A DNA stretch of 64,000 nt. Origin: BOG-932 sp965276835 (GTDB lineage: Bacteria; Pseudomonadota; Alphaproteobacteria; BOG-932; Roseiterribacteraceae). The translations under genes were made by a program, and so were the position numbers. Positions 8,247 to 15,620 of this stretch are shown one piece after another; position 1 is the stretch's first letter; every line of letters starts with the position of its first letter. The DNA is taken from contig OZ255631.1 of assembly GCA_965276835.1 (NCBI GenBank), forward strand, positions 248,001-312,000. Reading direction: 5' to 3'. The notes below the pieces were generated by a model, which saw nothing but the letters and a program-made list of their open reading frames with translations, was not told the DNA's origin and searched no databases.

Positions 8247-8753
8247 TCACTTGGCCGGTACAGCGACAAACAACTGCGTAAAGCCCTTGCCGGTGGCATC
8301 CACCGCAGTGTGGCCTTCGCCGTGATCGTCATCGACTGAGGCGAATTCGCCCGGCCCCAGGACAAACCCGGTTCCATCCTTGGCGCCGACCTTGGCCTGG
8401 CCCTCGAACATGAAGGTAACCTGGTGCTCGTTCGCCGGGTCTGTGTGGTAATCGGTCTTCATGCCCGGAATGAACTGGCGGATCAGCATCGAAACCGCCT
8501 TGCCTTCGTAATAGCTGGTGCATCCAGGCGGAATGATCGAGCCGTTGGGCACGGGCACGCCCTTCCACTCCACCGTGTCGCAATGGGTTTTGCCGTCGTC
8601 GGTGGTGTAGGTCCGCTTTGCGACGATGGCGGTCCCGTCCTTGTTCATGAATTTGGGCTTGCTTGCCGCCGCCGCTGCCGCCTTGTGTCCGGCGCCAAGC
8701 GCGGTGGGGGCAAGCAGCGCAACGGTCAGCGCGGTTCTGCGATTCTGGTCCAT
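8247..8753 (-). CDS. Exported cupin-domain protein
   Basis: A 168-residue protein. The ATG at 8753 opens with a twin-Arg-like signal (NRRTALTVALLAPTALG). The C-terminal half has a cupin pattern: HTDPANEHQVTFMFEGQA, then FVLGPGEFASV and HGEGHTAV, which supply metal-type His/Glu ligands. It lies 11 bases downstream of another exported cupin-like gene, so the two form an operon divergent from the PQQ dehydrogenase. The role is unknown; a small-molecule binding or quercetinase-like activity outside the cytoplasm is possible. Confidence 0.7.
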   Translation of the reverse strand: MDQNRRTALTVALLAPTALGAGHKAAAAAASKPKFMNKDGTAIVAKRTYTTDDGKTHCDTVEWKGVPVPNGSIIPPGCTSYYEGKAVSMLIRQFIPGMKTDYHTDPANEHQVTFMFEGQAKVGAKDGTGFVLGPGEFASVDDDHGEGHTAVDATGKGFTQLFVAVPAK

Positions 8754-8764
8754 CGATGCTCTCC

Positions 8765-9238
8765 TCAACCTGCCAGTTGCACTTTGATCGCGGTGAATCC
8801 GGCGGGGCCGCCCTGGGCGGTCATATCGCTGCTGCCGTCCAGCAGGATGACGGTGCCGGCCGGGCAGTCCCGGCTGCCATGCGCGGAATTCAGCGTCAAT
8901 TCGCCCGCAACGATGACGACGAGCCGCTTGGCGGTATCGAACGAGGTTGCGATATGGTGGTTGGGCGGCGCCGAATAGACTCCCACAGCCGTCGCCTTGT
9001 TGGTCAGGAATTGCTTGAACAGCGGATAGGGCGAGGCATCGGCCGGAAGCTCGACGGGGCTGATCACGGCGTGCCCGTTCGCATCGGCTTTCACGTCGAT
9101 GACCGTGATCGACTTGCCGTCCGCGGCGATGAAGCCGGCCAGCGAATTTTCCGCCTCCGCGGCCTGGGATTTCGGCACCGATGCGGCAGCCAGTCCCGCC
9201 CCGGCGCCCGCGAGTACCGTCCTGCGTCCGATCTTCAT
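8765..9238 (-). CDS. Tat-exported cupin-like protein
   Basis: A 157-residue protein with a clear Tat signal (KIGRRTVLAGAGAGLAAAS) and an ASVPKSQAAE cleavage region. The mature part is beta-rich with a cupin-like core: PPNHHIATSFDTAKRLVVIV, GELTLNS, DCPAGTVILLDGSS. It is the first gene of a two-gene minus-strand operon with the cupin gene at 8247-8753. The start is 101 bases from the divergent PQQ dehydrogenase, so a shared control region is likely. No catalytic activity can be named. Confidence 0.6.
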   Translation of the reverse strand: MKIGRRTVLAGAGAGLAAASVPKSQAAEAENSLAGFIAADGKSITVIDVKADANGHAVISPVELPADASPYPLFKQFLTNKATAVGVYSAPPNHHIATSFDTAKRLVVIVAGELTLNSAHGSRDCPAGTVILLDGSSDMTAQGGPAGFTAIKVQLAG

Positions 9239-9339
9239 GATTTCCTCCCTTTGTTGACCACAGCTTCAGACATTGCGGTGGCCTTGTCACGACATTTGCA
9301 CCTATTCTGAAGCGAAAATAGGGCCTTGGGAGGATTCGG

Positions 9340-11322
9340 ATGAGCCGCGCCATTGCTGCGACAGCTTTGCTTCTTTCTGTGTCGGCTTCAGGGGCCGCTT
9401 CCGCCGGCAACGATTGGCCCACCGTGGGCGGCGATCTGGCCAATGACCATTATTCGACGTTGAAACAGATCGATACCGCCAACATCACGAAACTGGGCGG
9501 CGCCTGGGTCCACACGTTCGACGGCGAGCGGTCGCGCGCCACGCCGGTGATCATCGACGGCAAGATGTTCGTGACGGCCGGCACCCATGTCTATGCCTTC
9601 GATCCCAAGACCGGCTCAGTACTGTGGACCCATGCGCTGGAGACGCCGCCGATCGGCCTGTTCAAGGGCGTGGCGGTGGGGCAGGGGCTGGTCTTTGTCG
9701 GGTTGATGGAGGGCGCGATGATCGCGCTCGACGAAAAGACCGGCAACCCGGTCTGGAAGCAGGATATCGCCCCGCAGGCGGATGCGGCCGGCCATGGCGG
9801 CCAATGGGTTGCCGGCGCGCCGGCCTATATCGACGGCGTGGTCATCGCCGGCCTGTCGGGCGTGCGGTCCCCGATCGACCGCAATGACGGGCGCATCGTC
9901 GGGCTGGACGCCAAGACCGGCGCGGTCAAATGGACCTTCCATGTGGTGCCCGGACCGGGTGAAGCGGGACACGAAACTTGGCCGCAGGACAGCGACATCT
10001 GGAAGCGCGGCGGCGGCGCGGTCTGGATGAACCCGGCGGTCGATCCGGCGCTGGGCTTGGTTTATCTGGGCACCGGCAACCCGATCCCGGAACTGGGCGG
10101 GGAGGAGCGGGCGGGGGATAATCTCTATACCGCCGCCGTGGTCGCGCTGGACGTCAGGACCGGCAAATTGCGCTGGTATTACCAGACCACCCATCACGAT
10201 ATCTACGAGATGGATCTGGGCACGCCGCTGGTGCTTTATGACGCCGCCAAGGGCCGCAAAGGCATCGGCGTGATGCGGACCGACGGCTATCTGTTCCTGC
10301 TGGACCGCGCGACCGGCAAGCCTCTGCTGCCCGTCGAGGAACGGCCGGTGGAGCAGAGCGCGCACCTGAAAACCGCGCCGACCCAACCATTCCCGGTGGG
10401 CGCTGACCAGATCGGCCCAAACTGCGTGACCAAGGACATGGTGCCCGCCGGGTTCCAGCCCGGCTGCTATTTCGATGTCGTGGATCAGGACCGGCCGAAC
10501 CGGATCGGGCTGACCGCCACTATGCGGTCCTCGCCGATGGCCTATAGTCCGGCGTCGCATCTGTTCTTCGGCACCGGTGCTGTCGCGCCATTATGGCTGC
10601 AGCGATTCGACGACCCCTATGTGTTCAGCGGCGACGGGGTGAACACAGTGCCGGGGGTAAAGCTGCACGGCATCATGGCGGCGATCGACGCGCGGACCGA
10701 CAAGATCGTCTGGCAGAAGAACACACCCTATAAGATCGAGAACGGCAGCGGTATGACGGCAACCGCCGGCGGCCTGCTGTTCCACGGCGAGCCCGACGGC
10801 AACCTGCAAGCGCTGGACGCCAAGACCGGCGATGTGCTGTGGCAATTCCAGACCGGCTTCGACGAGAGCGGCCCGGTCGCGACCTATTCTGTCGGCGGCG
10901 AACAATATGTGGCGGCGATGACGTCGGGTGCGCTGTGGGCGTTCAAGCTGGGCGGCACGGTCCAGCCGCTGCCCGCACCACAGCCGCCGCCCACCGAAAC
11001 CGCCTTTCGCGGACGGCTGGAGGCGACTGATCATATCAGCATGACCGCGGCCTTGACCGACAGCCGCGCCATCGTGAAAACCCTGAACTACACCAACGAA
11101 TATGCCTTCAAACCGCTGCGGGTGAAGGTGAAGGTCGGCACCACCGTCACCTGGACCAACGACGGCAAGCTGCCGCACAGCGCCACGGCGTTGGACGGTT
11201 CCTGGACCACGGGCGAGGTCGCGCCGGGCAAGACGGCGACGGTGAAGTTCGATAGACCGGGGAATTATACATATAGCTGTGCGGACCATCCGTGGTCGTA
11301 TGCGCAGATCGTTGTGGAGTGA
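9340..11322 (+). CDS. PQQ-dependent dehydrogenase fused to a C-terminal cupredoxin domain
   Basis: A 660-residue protein with a Sec signal (about residues 1-22, ASA cleavage). The main part is a quinoprotein beta-propeller: it begins NDWPTVGGDLANDHYS and repeats blade motifs such as LDAKTGAVKW, LDVRTGKLRW and LDAKTGDVLW. It should oxidise an alcohol, sugar or polyol in the periplasm with PQQ. Residues from about 565 form a plastocyanin-like fold with ligands His in LPHSAT and Cys and His in SCADHP. The usual axial Met, two residues after the Pro, is Ser here. The domain would relay electrons in cis. SD GGGAGG precedes the ATG. The gene converges directly on the AmpG-like gene. Confidence 0.85.
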   Translation: MSRAIAATALLLSVSASGAASAGNDWPTVGGDLANDHYSTLKQIDTANITKLGGAWVHTFDGERSRATPVIIDGKMFVTAGTHVYAFDPKTGSVLWTHALETPPIGLFKGVAVGQGLVFVGLMEGAMIALDEKTGNPVWKQDIAPQADAAGHGGQWVAGAPAYIDGVVIAGLSGVRSPIDRNDGRIVGLDAKTGAVKWTFHVVPGPGEAGHETWPQDSDIWKRGGGAVWMNPAVDPALGLVYLGTGNPIPELGGEERAGDNLYTAAVVALDVRTGKLRWYYQTTHHDIYEMDLGTPLVLYDAAKGRKGIGVMRTDGYLFLLDRATGKPLLPVEERPVEQSAHLKTAPTQPFPVGADQIGPNCVTKDMVPAGFQPGCYFDVVDQDRPNRIGLTATMRSSPMAYSPASHLFFGTGAVAPLWLQRFDDPYVFSGDGVNTVPGVKLHGIMAAIDARTDKIVWQKNTPYKIENGSGMTATAGGLLFHGEPDGNLQALDAKTGDVLWQFQTGFDESGPVATYSVGGEQYVAAMTSGALWAFKLGGTVQPLPAPQPPPTETAFRGRLEATDHISMTAALTDSRAIVKTLNYTNEYAFKPLRVKVKVGTTVTWTNDGKLPHSATALDGSWTTGEVAPGKTATVKFDRPGNYTYSCADHPWSYAQIVVE

Positions 11323-12618
11323 TCAGGCAGGCTGAGGCGCCCGGCCTTTTGTCGTTCGCATCATCCATAGCAGCAGAATCAGGCTAGGCAGGCCGGCGAC
11401 AGCCGCCAGCGCGAAGAACGGCTCCCAGCCCAGCCGTTCGGACAGCCAGCCGCCGGGAGAGGACAGCACCGTTCGGCCGAGCGCCGCCACTGAGGACAGC
11501 AGGGCGAATTGCGTGGCGGTGAACCTGATGCTGCAAAGCTGCGACATATAGGCCGTGGCCGCCGCCGCACCCAGACCGCCGGTAATGTTTTCCAGCAAAA
11601 TCGACAAAGCCAGCATGAAATTGTCGTGTCCCGAATGGGCCAGCACAGCGTACATCAATGTTGAGACGTTCTGCAGTATGCCGCAGACGAGAAGGGTAGG
11701 GAAAACGCCCCAGCGGGTTACCGCGGAGCCACCCATCGCCACCCCGGCCAGGGTCGCCATGACGCCGAACACCTTACTGATTGCCGCGATCTCCTGGACC
11801 TTAAAGCCGAGCGAGACATAGAGAGTTCCCGCCATGCTGCCGGCCAGAGCGTCCCCGAATTTGTAGAGCATGATGAAGATCAGGATCGCCAGCCAGCTTT
11901 CGCGCTTCATGAAATCGGCGAAGGGCGCGACGACCGCCGTGCGCAGCCATTCGGCGACGTTTTGAAATGCGCTTCCGGCTTTGGGCAGGGCGATCGGCGC
12001 CGCGTCGGGTTCGGGCGTTAGAAGCACCGTTACGATGCCGACGCTCATCAGCGCCGCCATCAGCCCATAGGCGAAGTGCCAGCCGCCAAAAGCCACCGCA
12101 TAGAGCGCGCCAGCTGAGGCGGCGATCATGCCGAACCGGTATCCCCATTGCGTCGCGGCCACGCCGGCGCCCTGTTGCTCGTCGGTCAGAAGCTCGATGC
12201 GATAGGCGTCGATCACGATATCCTGGCTGGCCGACAGGAACGCGACGATGACCGCGAACAACGCGGTCGTTCCCGGGGCAGCACCAGGATCGGTCCGGCT
12301 CAGACCGAAGATCGCCGCTGCCAGCAGCACTTGCAGAAAAATCGCCCAGCTTCGCCGCCGGCCGAGCCTGGCGGTCAGAAACGGCAGCGGCAGCCGGTCG
12401 ATCAGCGGCGACCAGACGAATTTGAAGTTGTAGGAAACGCCGACCAAGGTGAAGAGGCCGATATCCTTCCGCGACACCCCGGCCTGAGCCAGCCAGATCG
12501 ACAGGGTGCTGAACGTCAGCGCCAGCGGCAGCCCGCTAGAAAACCCCATGAACAGCACCGCGACCATCCGCGGCTCGCGATAGGCGTCAAGGACGCGGCG
12601 CCAGCGGCTTTGTGTCAT
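11323..12618 (-). CDS. AmpG-like MFS transporter (muropeptide permease family)
   Basis: A 431-residue polytopic membrane protein with about 12 helices. The ATG at 12618 overlaps the higA-like stop by four bases. Family marks of the AmpG/PAT branch of MFS are present: the N-terminal FSSGLPLALTFSTLSIWL, the early loop YNFKFVWSPLIDRLPLPFL, GRRRSW and the DIVIDAYRIELL helix. Classical AmpG imports anhydro-muropeptides for recycling. As the last gene of a glycan-type operon, this copy may instead move a glycan intermediate. Substrate assignment by sequence is uncertain. Confidence 0.85.
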   Translation of the reverse strand: MTQSRWRRVLDAYREPRMVAVLFMGFSSGLPLALTFSTLSIWLAQAGVSRKDIGLFTLVGVSYNFKFVWSPLIDRLPLPFLTARLGRRRSWAIFLQVLLAAAIFGLSRTDPGAAPGTTALFAVIVAFLSASQDIVIDAYRIELLTDEQQGAGVAATQWGYRFGMIAASAGALYAVAFGGWHFAYGLMAALMSVGIVTVLLTPEPDAAPIALPKAGSAFQNVAEWLRTAVVAPFADFMKRESWLAILIFIMLYKFGDALAGSMAGTLYVSLGFKVQEIAAISKVFGVMATLAGVAMGGSAVTRWGVFPTLLVCGILQNVSTLMYAVLAHSGHDNFMLALSILLENITGGLGAAAATAYMSQLCSIRFTATQFALLSSVAALGRTVLSSPGGWLSERLGWEPFFALAAVAGLPSLILLLWMMRTTKGRAPQPA

Positions 12619-12923
12619 GCGGCGGCGTTCAAAGGACGTGCGCGTTCGATGCGTGCGATCTCCTTTGGAGAGTGCATCGCATCCCATACATCGGAACGGC
12701 GCTGCACGTTAAGCCAGAAATCCGGGCTGTTGCCGAAGACACGAGCGAGGATCAGTGCGGTCGGGGCCGTCACGGCCCGGCGCGCATTGCATAGTTCGTT
12801 GACATGCTTGCGCGGCACGCCCATGGCCTCCGCCAGCGCAGCCTGGGTCAGGCCGAACGGTATCATGAACTCCTCGGTCAGAATTTCCCCGACGGTTGCC
12901 GGTTTGCGTTTCGTCATCAACAT
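12615..12923 (-). CDS. higA: HigA-family antitoxin (helix-turn-helix)
   Basis: A 102-residue HTH_3 protein with the HigA layout: VGEILTEEFMIPFGLTQAAL, then the recognition region MGVPRKHVNELCNARR and the hallmark tail FGNSPDFWLNVQ. HigA normally neutralises the ribosome-dependent RNase HigB and represses its own promoter. No HigB-like gene (about 92 residues, just upstream of higA) is present. The gene upstream, which overlaps by 7 bases, encodes an unrelated 119-residue protein. The stop overlaps the AmpG-like start. It is therefore embedded in the glycan operon and may serve as an operon regulator. Confidence 0.85.
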   Translation of the reverse strand: MLMTKRKPATVGEILTEEFMIPFGLTQAALAEAMGVPRKHVNELCNARRAVTAPTALILARVFGNSPDFWLNVQRRSDVWDAMHSPKEIARIERARPLNAAA

Positions 12924-13276
12924 TTGTCGGTGCTGCCAATATTAATCAGGGGTTTTAGCTGGGCGTCCGAAAATCCTTTGAGACTTCGTATCTGTCTACG
13001 AGCATCGTCAAGTGTGCCGTACAATCCGGTTTCTGGTTCGCGGTCTTCATAAAGAAGCGTGACGGGTGTTTCATCGTCTATCCACCCCTTCAGACCTTTA
13101 CCCTCAATGTTGAACATTCCCCGATCGTCTACCGACCATTGCCAATGCATGTAAATGCAGAGGAGTCGATCATCACGTTCGACAATGGCGGCCCGGCCAA
13201 GCCCGTCTTGGGTGACATAGACCTCAAGTTCTTTGATCGAGACAGGCGCTTTTTGCCCGAACGCAGTCGGCTCCAC
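12917..13276 (-). CDS. Hypothetical 119-residue protein upstream of higA
   Basis: Read from GTG at 13276, whose G overlaps the epimerase stop (TAGTG), with a purine run AGGGTGAGG upstream. The protein looks soluble: a beta-rich N-terminal part (LEVYVTQDGLGRAAIVER, LLCIYMHWQWSVDDRG), a glycine turn and a C-terminal helix (LDDARRQIRSL). It lacks HigB/RelE motifs and any motif I know. It overlaps higA by 7 bases, the position a toxin would hold, but composition and length do not prove toxicity. Confidence 0.55.
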   Translation of the reverse strand: MEPTAFGQKAPVSIKELEVYVTQDGLGRAAIVERDDRLLCIYMHWQWSVDDRGMFNIEGKGLKGWIDDETPVTLLYEDREPETGLYGTLDDARRQIRSLKGFSDAQLKPLINIGSTDKC

Positions 13277-14184
13277 TAAGCCTCACCCTTCTTCATCAAT
13301 TCCATCATCTGGTGCAGCCCGTCGGCGAAGGTCACCTTCGGTTCCCAGCCCAGCTTCGCGCGGATGTGGCTGATATCCGCCAGCGTTTCCATCGCGTCGC
13401 CGGCGCGCCGCGGCATGATGACCTGGTCGGGGGTGATCAGGTCGGCGAGCGCCTTGATCGAGATATTAGTGCCGCTGCCGACATTGAACGTCTCGCCGCG
13501 CACGTCGCTTTCGAAGGCGGCGATGTTGGCGTCGGCGATGTCGTGGACGTGGATGAAGTCGCGCCTTTGGTCGCCGCCGCCGTGGATTTCCAGCGTCTTC
13601 CCGTCCATCCAGTTGCGCAGGAAGATGCCCAGAACCAGGGCATAGGCGCCGACCTGCGGCTGGCGCGGGCCGTAGACATTGAAATAGCGCAGCACGACAG
13701 TCGGGAAGTCATAGATGCGGTTGAACAGCAGGCAATATTGCTCGCCCACCGCCTTCGACAGGCCATAGAAATTCAGGAAGTCGGGCGGCGTACCTTCATG
13801 GTGTGGCGCCGGCTGGCTGCCGTAGAAGGTGGATGATCCGCTATAGACCAGCTTGCGCAACTTGGCGTCGCGCGCGGCGATCAGCACGTTCTGGGTGCCG
13901 ACGACGTTTTGCTGCGTGCAGGTGTCGATCGCATCCATCGACGGGCCCGAGCGGGACATGGCGGCGCAATGGAACATGCCGACGACGCCTTGGCTCACCT
14001 TATGGCAGGTGTCGATATCGCGGATGTCGCCCTCGATGAATTCGGCCTTGGCCGGCACCCATTCGCGCTTGCCGAACGACAGATTGTCCAGCACCCGCAC
14101 GTCATAGCCGCGATCGATCAGGCGCTGCGACAGATGCCCCCCGATAAACCCCGCGCCGCCGGTGACCAGAACGCGCTCAGACAT
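13276..14184 (-). CDS. NAD-dependent epimerase/dehydratase (GalE/WbpP-like extended SDR)
   Basis: A 302-residue extended short-chain dehydrogenase acting on nucleotide sugars. It shows the NAD-binding VTGGAGFIG at residues 6-14, LDNLSFGKR, the GDIRD loop, the catalytic region with Ser in SGSSTFYG and YGLSK as YxxxK, and RYFNVYGPRQ. RDFIHVHDIA marks the sugar-nucleotide-binding half. The likely reaction is 4-epimerisation or a related conversion of a UDP- or similarly activated sugar. It sits 6 bases after the nucleotidyltransferase gene and feeds the glycosyltransferases of the same operon. Confidence 0.9.
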   Translation of the reverse strand: MSERVLVTGGAGFIGGHLSQRLIDRGYDVRVLDNLSFGKREWVPAKAEFIEGDIRDIDTCHKVSQGVVGMFHCAAMSRSGPSMDAIDTCTQQNVVGTQNVLIAARDAKLRKLVYSGSSTFYGSQPAPHHEGTPPDFLNFYGLSKAVGEQYCLLFNRIYDFPTVVLRYFNVYGPRQPQVGAYALVLGIFLRNWMDGKTLEIHGGGDQRRDFIHVHDIADANIAAFESDVRGETFNVGSGTNISIKALADLITPDQVIMPRRAGDAMETLADISHIRAKLGWEPKVTFADGLHQMMELMKKGEA

Positions 14185-14190
14185 ATTTCC

Positions 14191-14955
14191 TCACTCAACA
14201 GGACCTTTAGCCTTACCCTCATAAACTGTCTGAAAGAAGGCCAGATCCTCCGGCGTGTTGATCCCGCGCGCCTCCCACGGGTCCATGACCGGGTGGCGCA
14301 GAACGTCCCAGCCTATCTCTGACAAATGCACCAGGAACGGCAGAAAGTTCTGCTCTCCCGTCGCGGCACCCAGGGCGGCATGTGCCAGATAGGCCTCCCA
14401 GATTTCGCGCAGACCTTTGGTCGACAGCACGAATGTGCCGACATCGCCCGCGCCGCCAGGACGGCATTTGTCGCCCTCGCGGCTTTGCAGAATGTTGGTC
14501 AACCGGCCGGCATCGTCGAACTCATATTCGACGTAAGGGACGTCCAGCGGCACGACCGGGATCACCATTCGCCGTTCCGCCCCGCCATGCAGTGCGAGGC
14601 TCGCTGCAATGGTTTCCGCCGAGACATGCACCTGGTCGCCCCAGATGATCAGGATCGCCTGCGCCCGTTCCCACACATCCGCGCCGCCGAAGATGGCGTC
14701 ACCCATGCCCTTGGGGACCTGCTGGATGCCGATGGAGATCATTGCCCGGTCCGGGTCGCCGGCCAGCGCGGTATCGAAGAACGGCTTGCCGGCGGGGGAG
14801 ACGACGACATGGATCCGGTCGACGAACGGCCGCAGTTTGTCCTTCAAGATAGTCCAGATCGTCGCCGTCTTGCCGACCGGCGCCAGGATTTTCGGCAGGT
14901 CGATGCCCAGACGCGATCCGCGCCCGGCGGCCGGAATAACGCCGCAATATTTCAT
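14191..14955 (-). CDS. NTP-transferase-family nucleotidyltransferase
   Basis: A 254-residue protein. The ATG at 14955 overlaps the HAD-gene stop (ATGA). The activated-sugar pyrophosphorylase signature is at the N-terminus: VIPAAGRGSRLG followed by LPKILAPVG, giving GxGxRxx...PK. A metal/nucleotide loop is seen in IIWGDQVHVSA. Such enzymes transfer NMP from an NTP to a sugar-1-phosphate or similar alcohol phosphate. The neighbouring HAD phosphatase and epimerase suggest it makes the activated building block for this operon's glycan. The substrate is unknown. Confidence 0.85.
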   Translation of the reverse strand: MKYCGVIPAAGRGSRLGIDLPKILAPVGKTATIWTILKDKLRPFVDRIHVVVSPAGKPFFDTALAGDPDRAMISIGIQQVPKGMGDAIFGGADVWERAQAILIIWGDQVHVSAETIAASLALHGGAERRMVIPVVPLDVPYVEYEFDDAGRLTNILQSREGDKCRPGGAGDVGTFVLSTKGLREIWEAYLAHAALGAATGEQNFLPFLVHLSEIGWDVLRHPVMDPWEARGINTPEDLAFFQTVYEGKAKGPVE

Positions 14956-15620
14956 GATGCCGTCCGCGCCGTCGTGAGAACCGCCCAGCGGCGCAGTGCC
15001 TCCAGGTCCGGGAAGAACATGTCGGCCTCGGTTTTCAGCGATTGGTCGTGAACGGCGATGACCGGCAAACCGGCTGCGTGCCCCGACCTTACGCCGGACA
15101 GTGCGTCCTCGACCACGACGGACTCCGCCGGGTCGAGGCCGAAACGCTCCATACACAGCAGGAATGGATCGGGCGCCGGCTTGCCGCGTGTCACATCGTC
15201 GGCGGTGACAATGCCCCGGAACAGGTCGGTCAGTGACGCCGCCCTCAGCGCCTCCGATACCGACCCGAAACTACCCGATGTCACCAGAAACAAGCCGTCG
15301 CCCTGGGCCGTTAGCGCATTCAGCAAATCGACGGCCCCCGGCATGACATACATGCGCCCGGCGGCAACAGCCTCACGGAACAGCGTCTGCTTAGCCGTGG
15401 TGAACGCGTCCAGGTCGGCCTCCGCCACGCCCAGTGCGGCATAGCCGGCGCGTGTCGTCTTGCCTTTCAACGCATGATAATCGAATCCCCGCAGCAGGTC
15501 GGGCCGGCGTTCTTCCAGCACTTGGCGATAGGCCTCGGCGTGCAGTGGCGACGTATCGACCAGGGTGCCGTCGAAATCGAACAGATAACTGCGCCAACCA
15601 CCCGCCGGGGCAGCCGTCAT
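14952..15620 (-). CDS. HAD-superfamily phosphatase / phosphoglucomutase-like hydrolase
   Basis: A 222-residue HAD subfamily I hydrolase. The ATG at 15620 overlaps the preceding stop by four bases. Motif I FDFDGTLVD (nucleophile Asp plus Asp), motif II TSGSF, motif III in GKPAPDPFLL and motif IV VVEDALSG are all present, with a helical cap at about residues 25-95. It should hydrolyse or transfer phosphate on a sugar phosphate. Translational coupling to the nucleotidyltransferase suggests consecutive steps in building a nucleotide-activated sugar. Confidence 0.88.
   Translation of the reverse strand: MTAAPAGGWRSYLFDFDGTLVDTSPLHAEAYRQVLEERRPDLLRGFDYHALKGKTTRAGYAALGVAEADLDAFTTAKQTLFREAVAAGRMYVMPGAVDLLNALTAQGDGLFLVTSGSFGSVSEALRAASLTDLFRGIVTADDVTRGKPAPDPFLLCMERFGLDPAESVVVEDALSGVRSGHAAGLPVIAVHDQSLKTEADMFFPDLEALRRWAVLTTARTAS

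Noticed and set aside
8754..9443. An N-terminal extension of the cupin gene (8247-8753) that stays open across the second cupin gene
   Set aside because: The extension is antisense-like low-quality sequence overlapping a real gene in another frame; the true start is the signal peptide ATG at 8753.
12917..13276. HigB toxin upstream of higA
   Set aside because: The protein has no HigB/RelE motifs and is longer than HigB; kept as an unknown protein.
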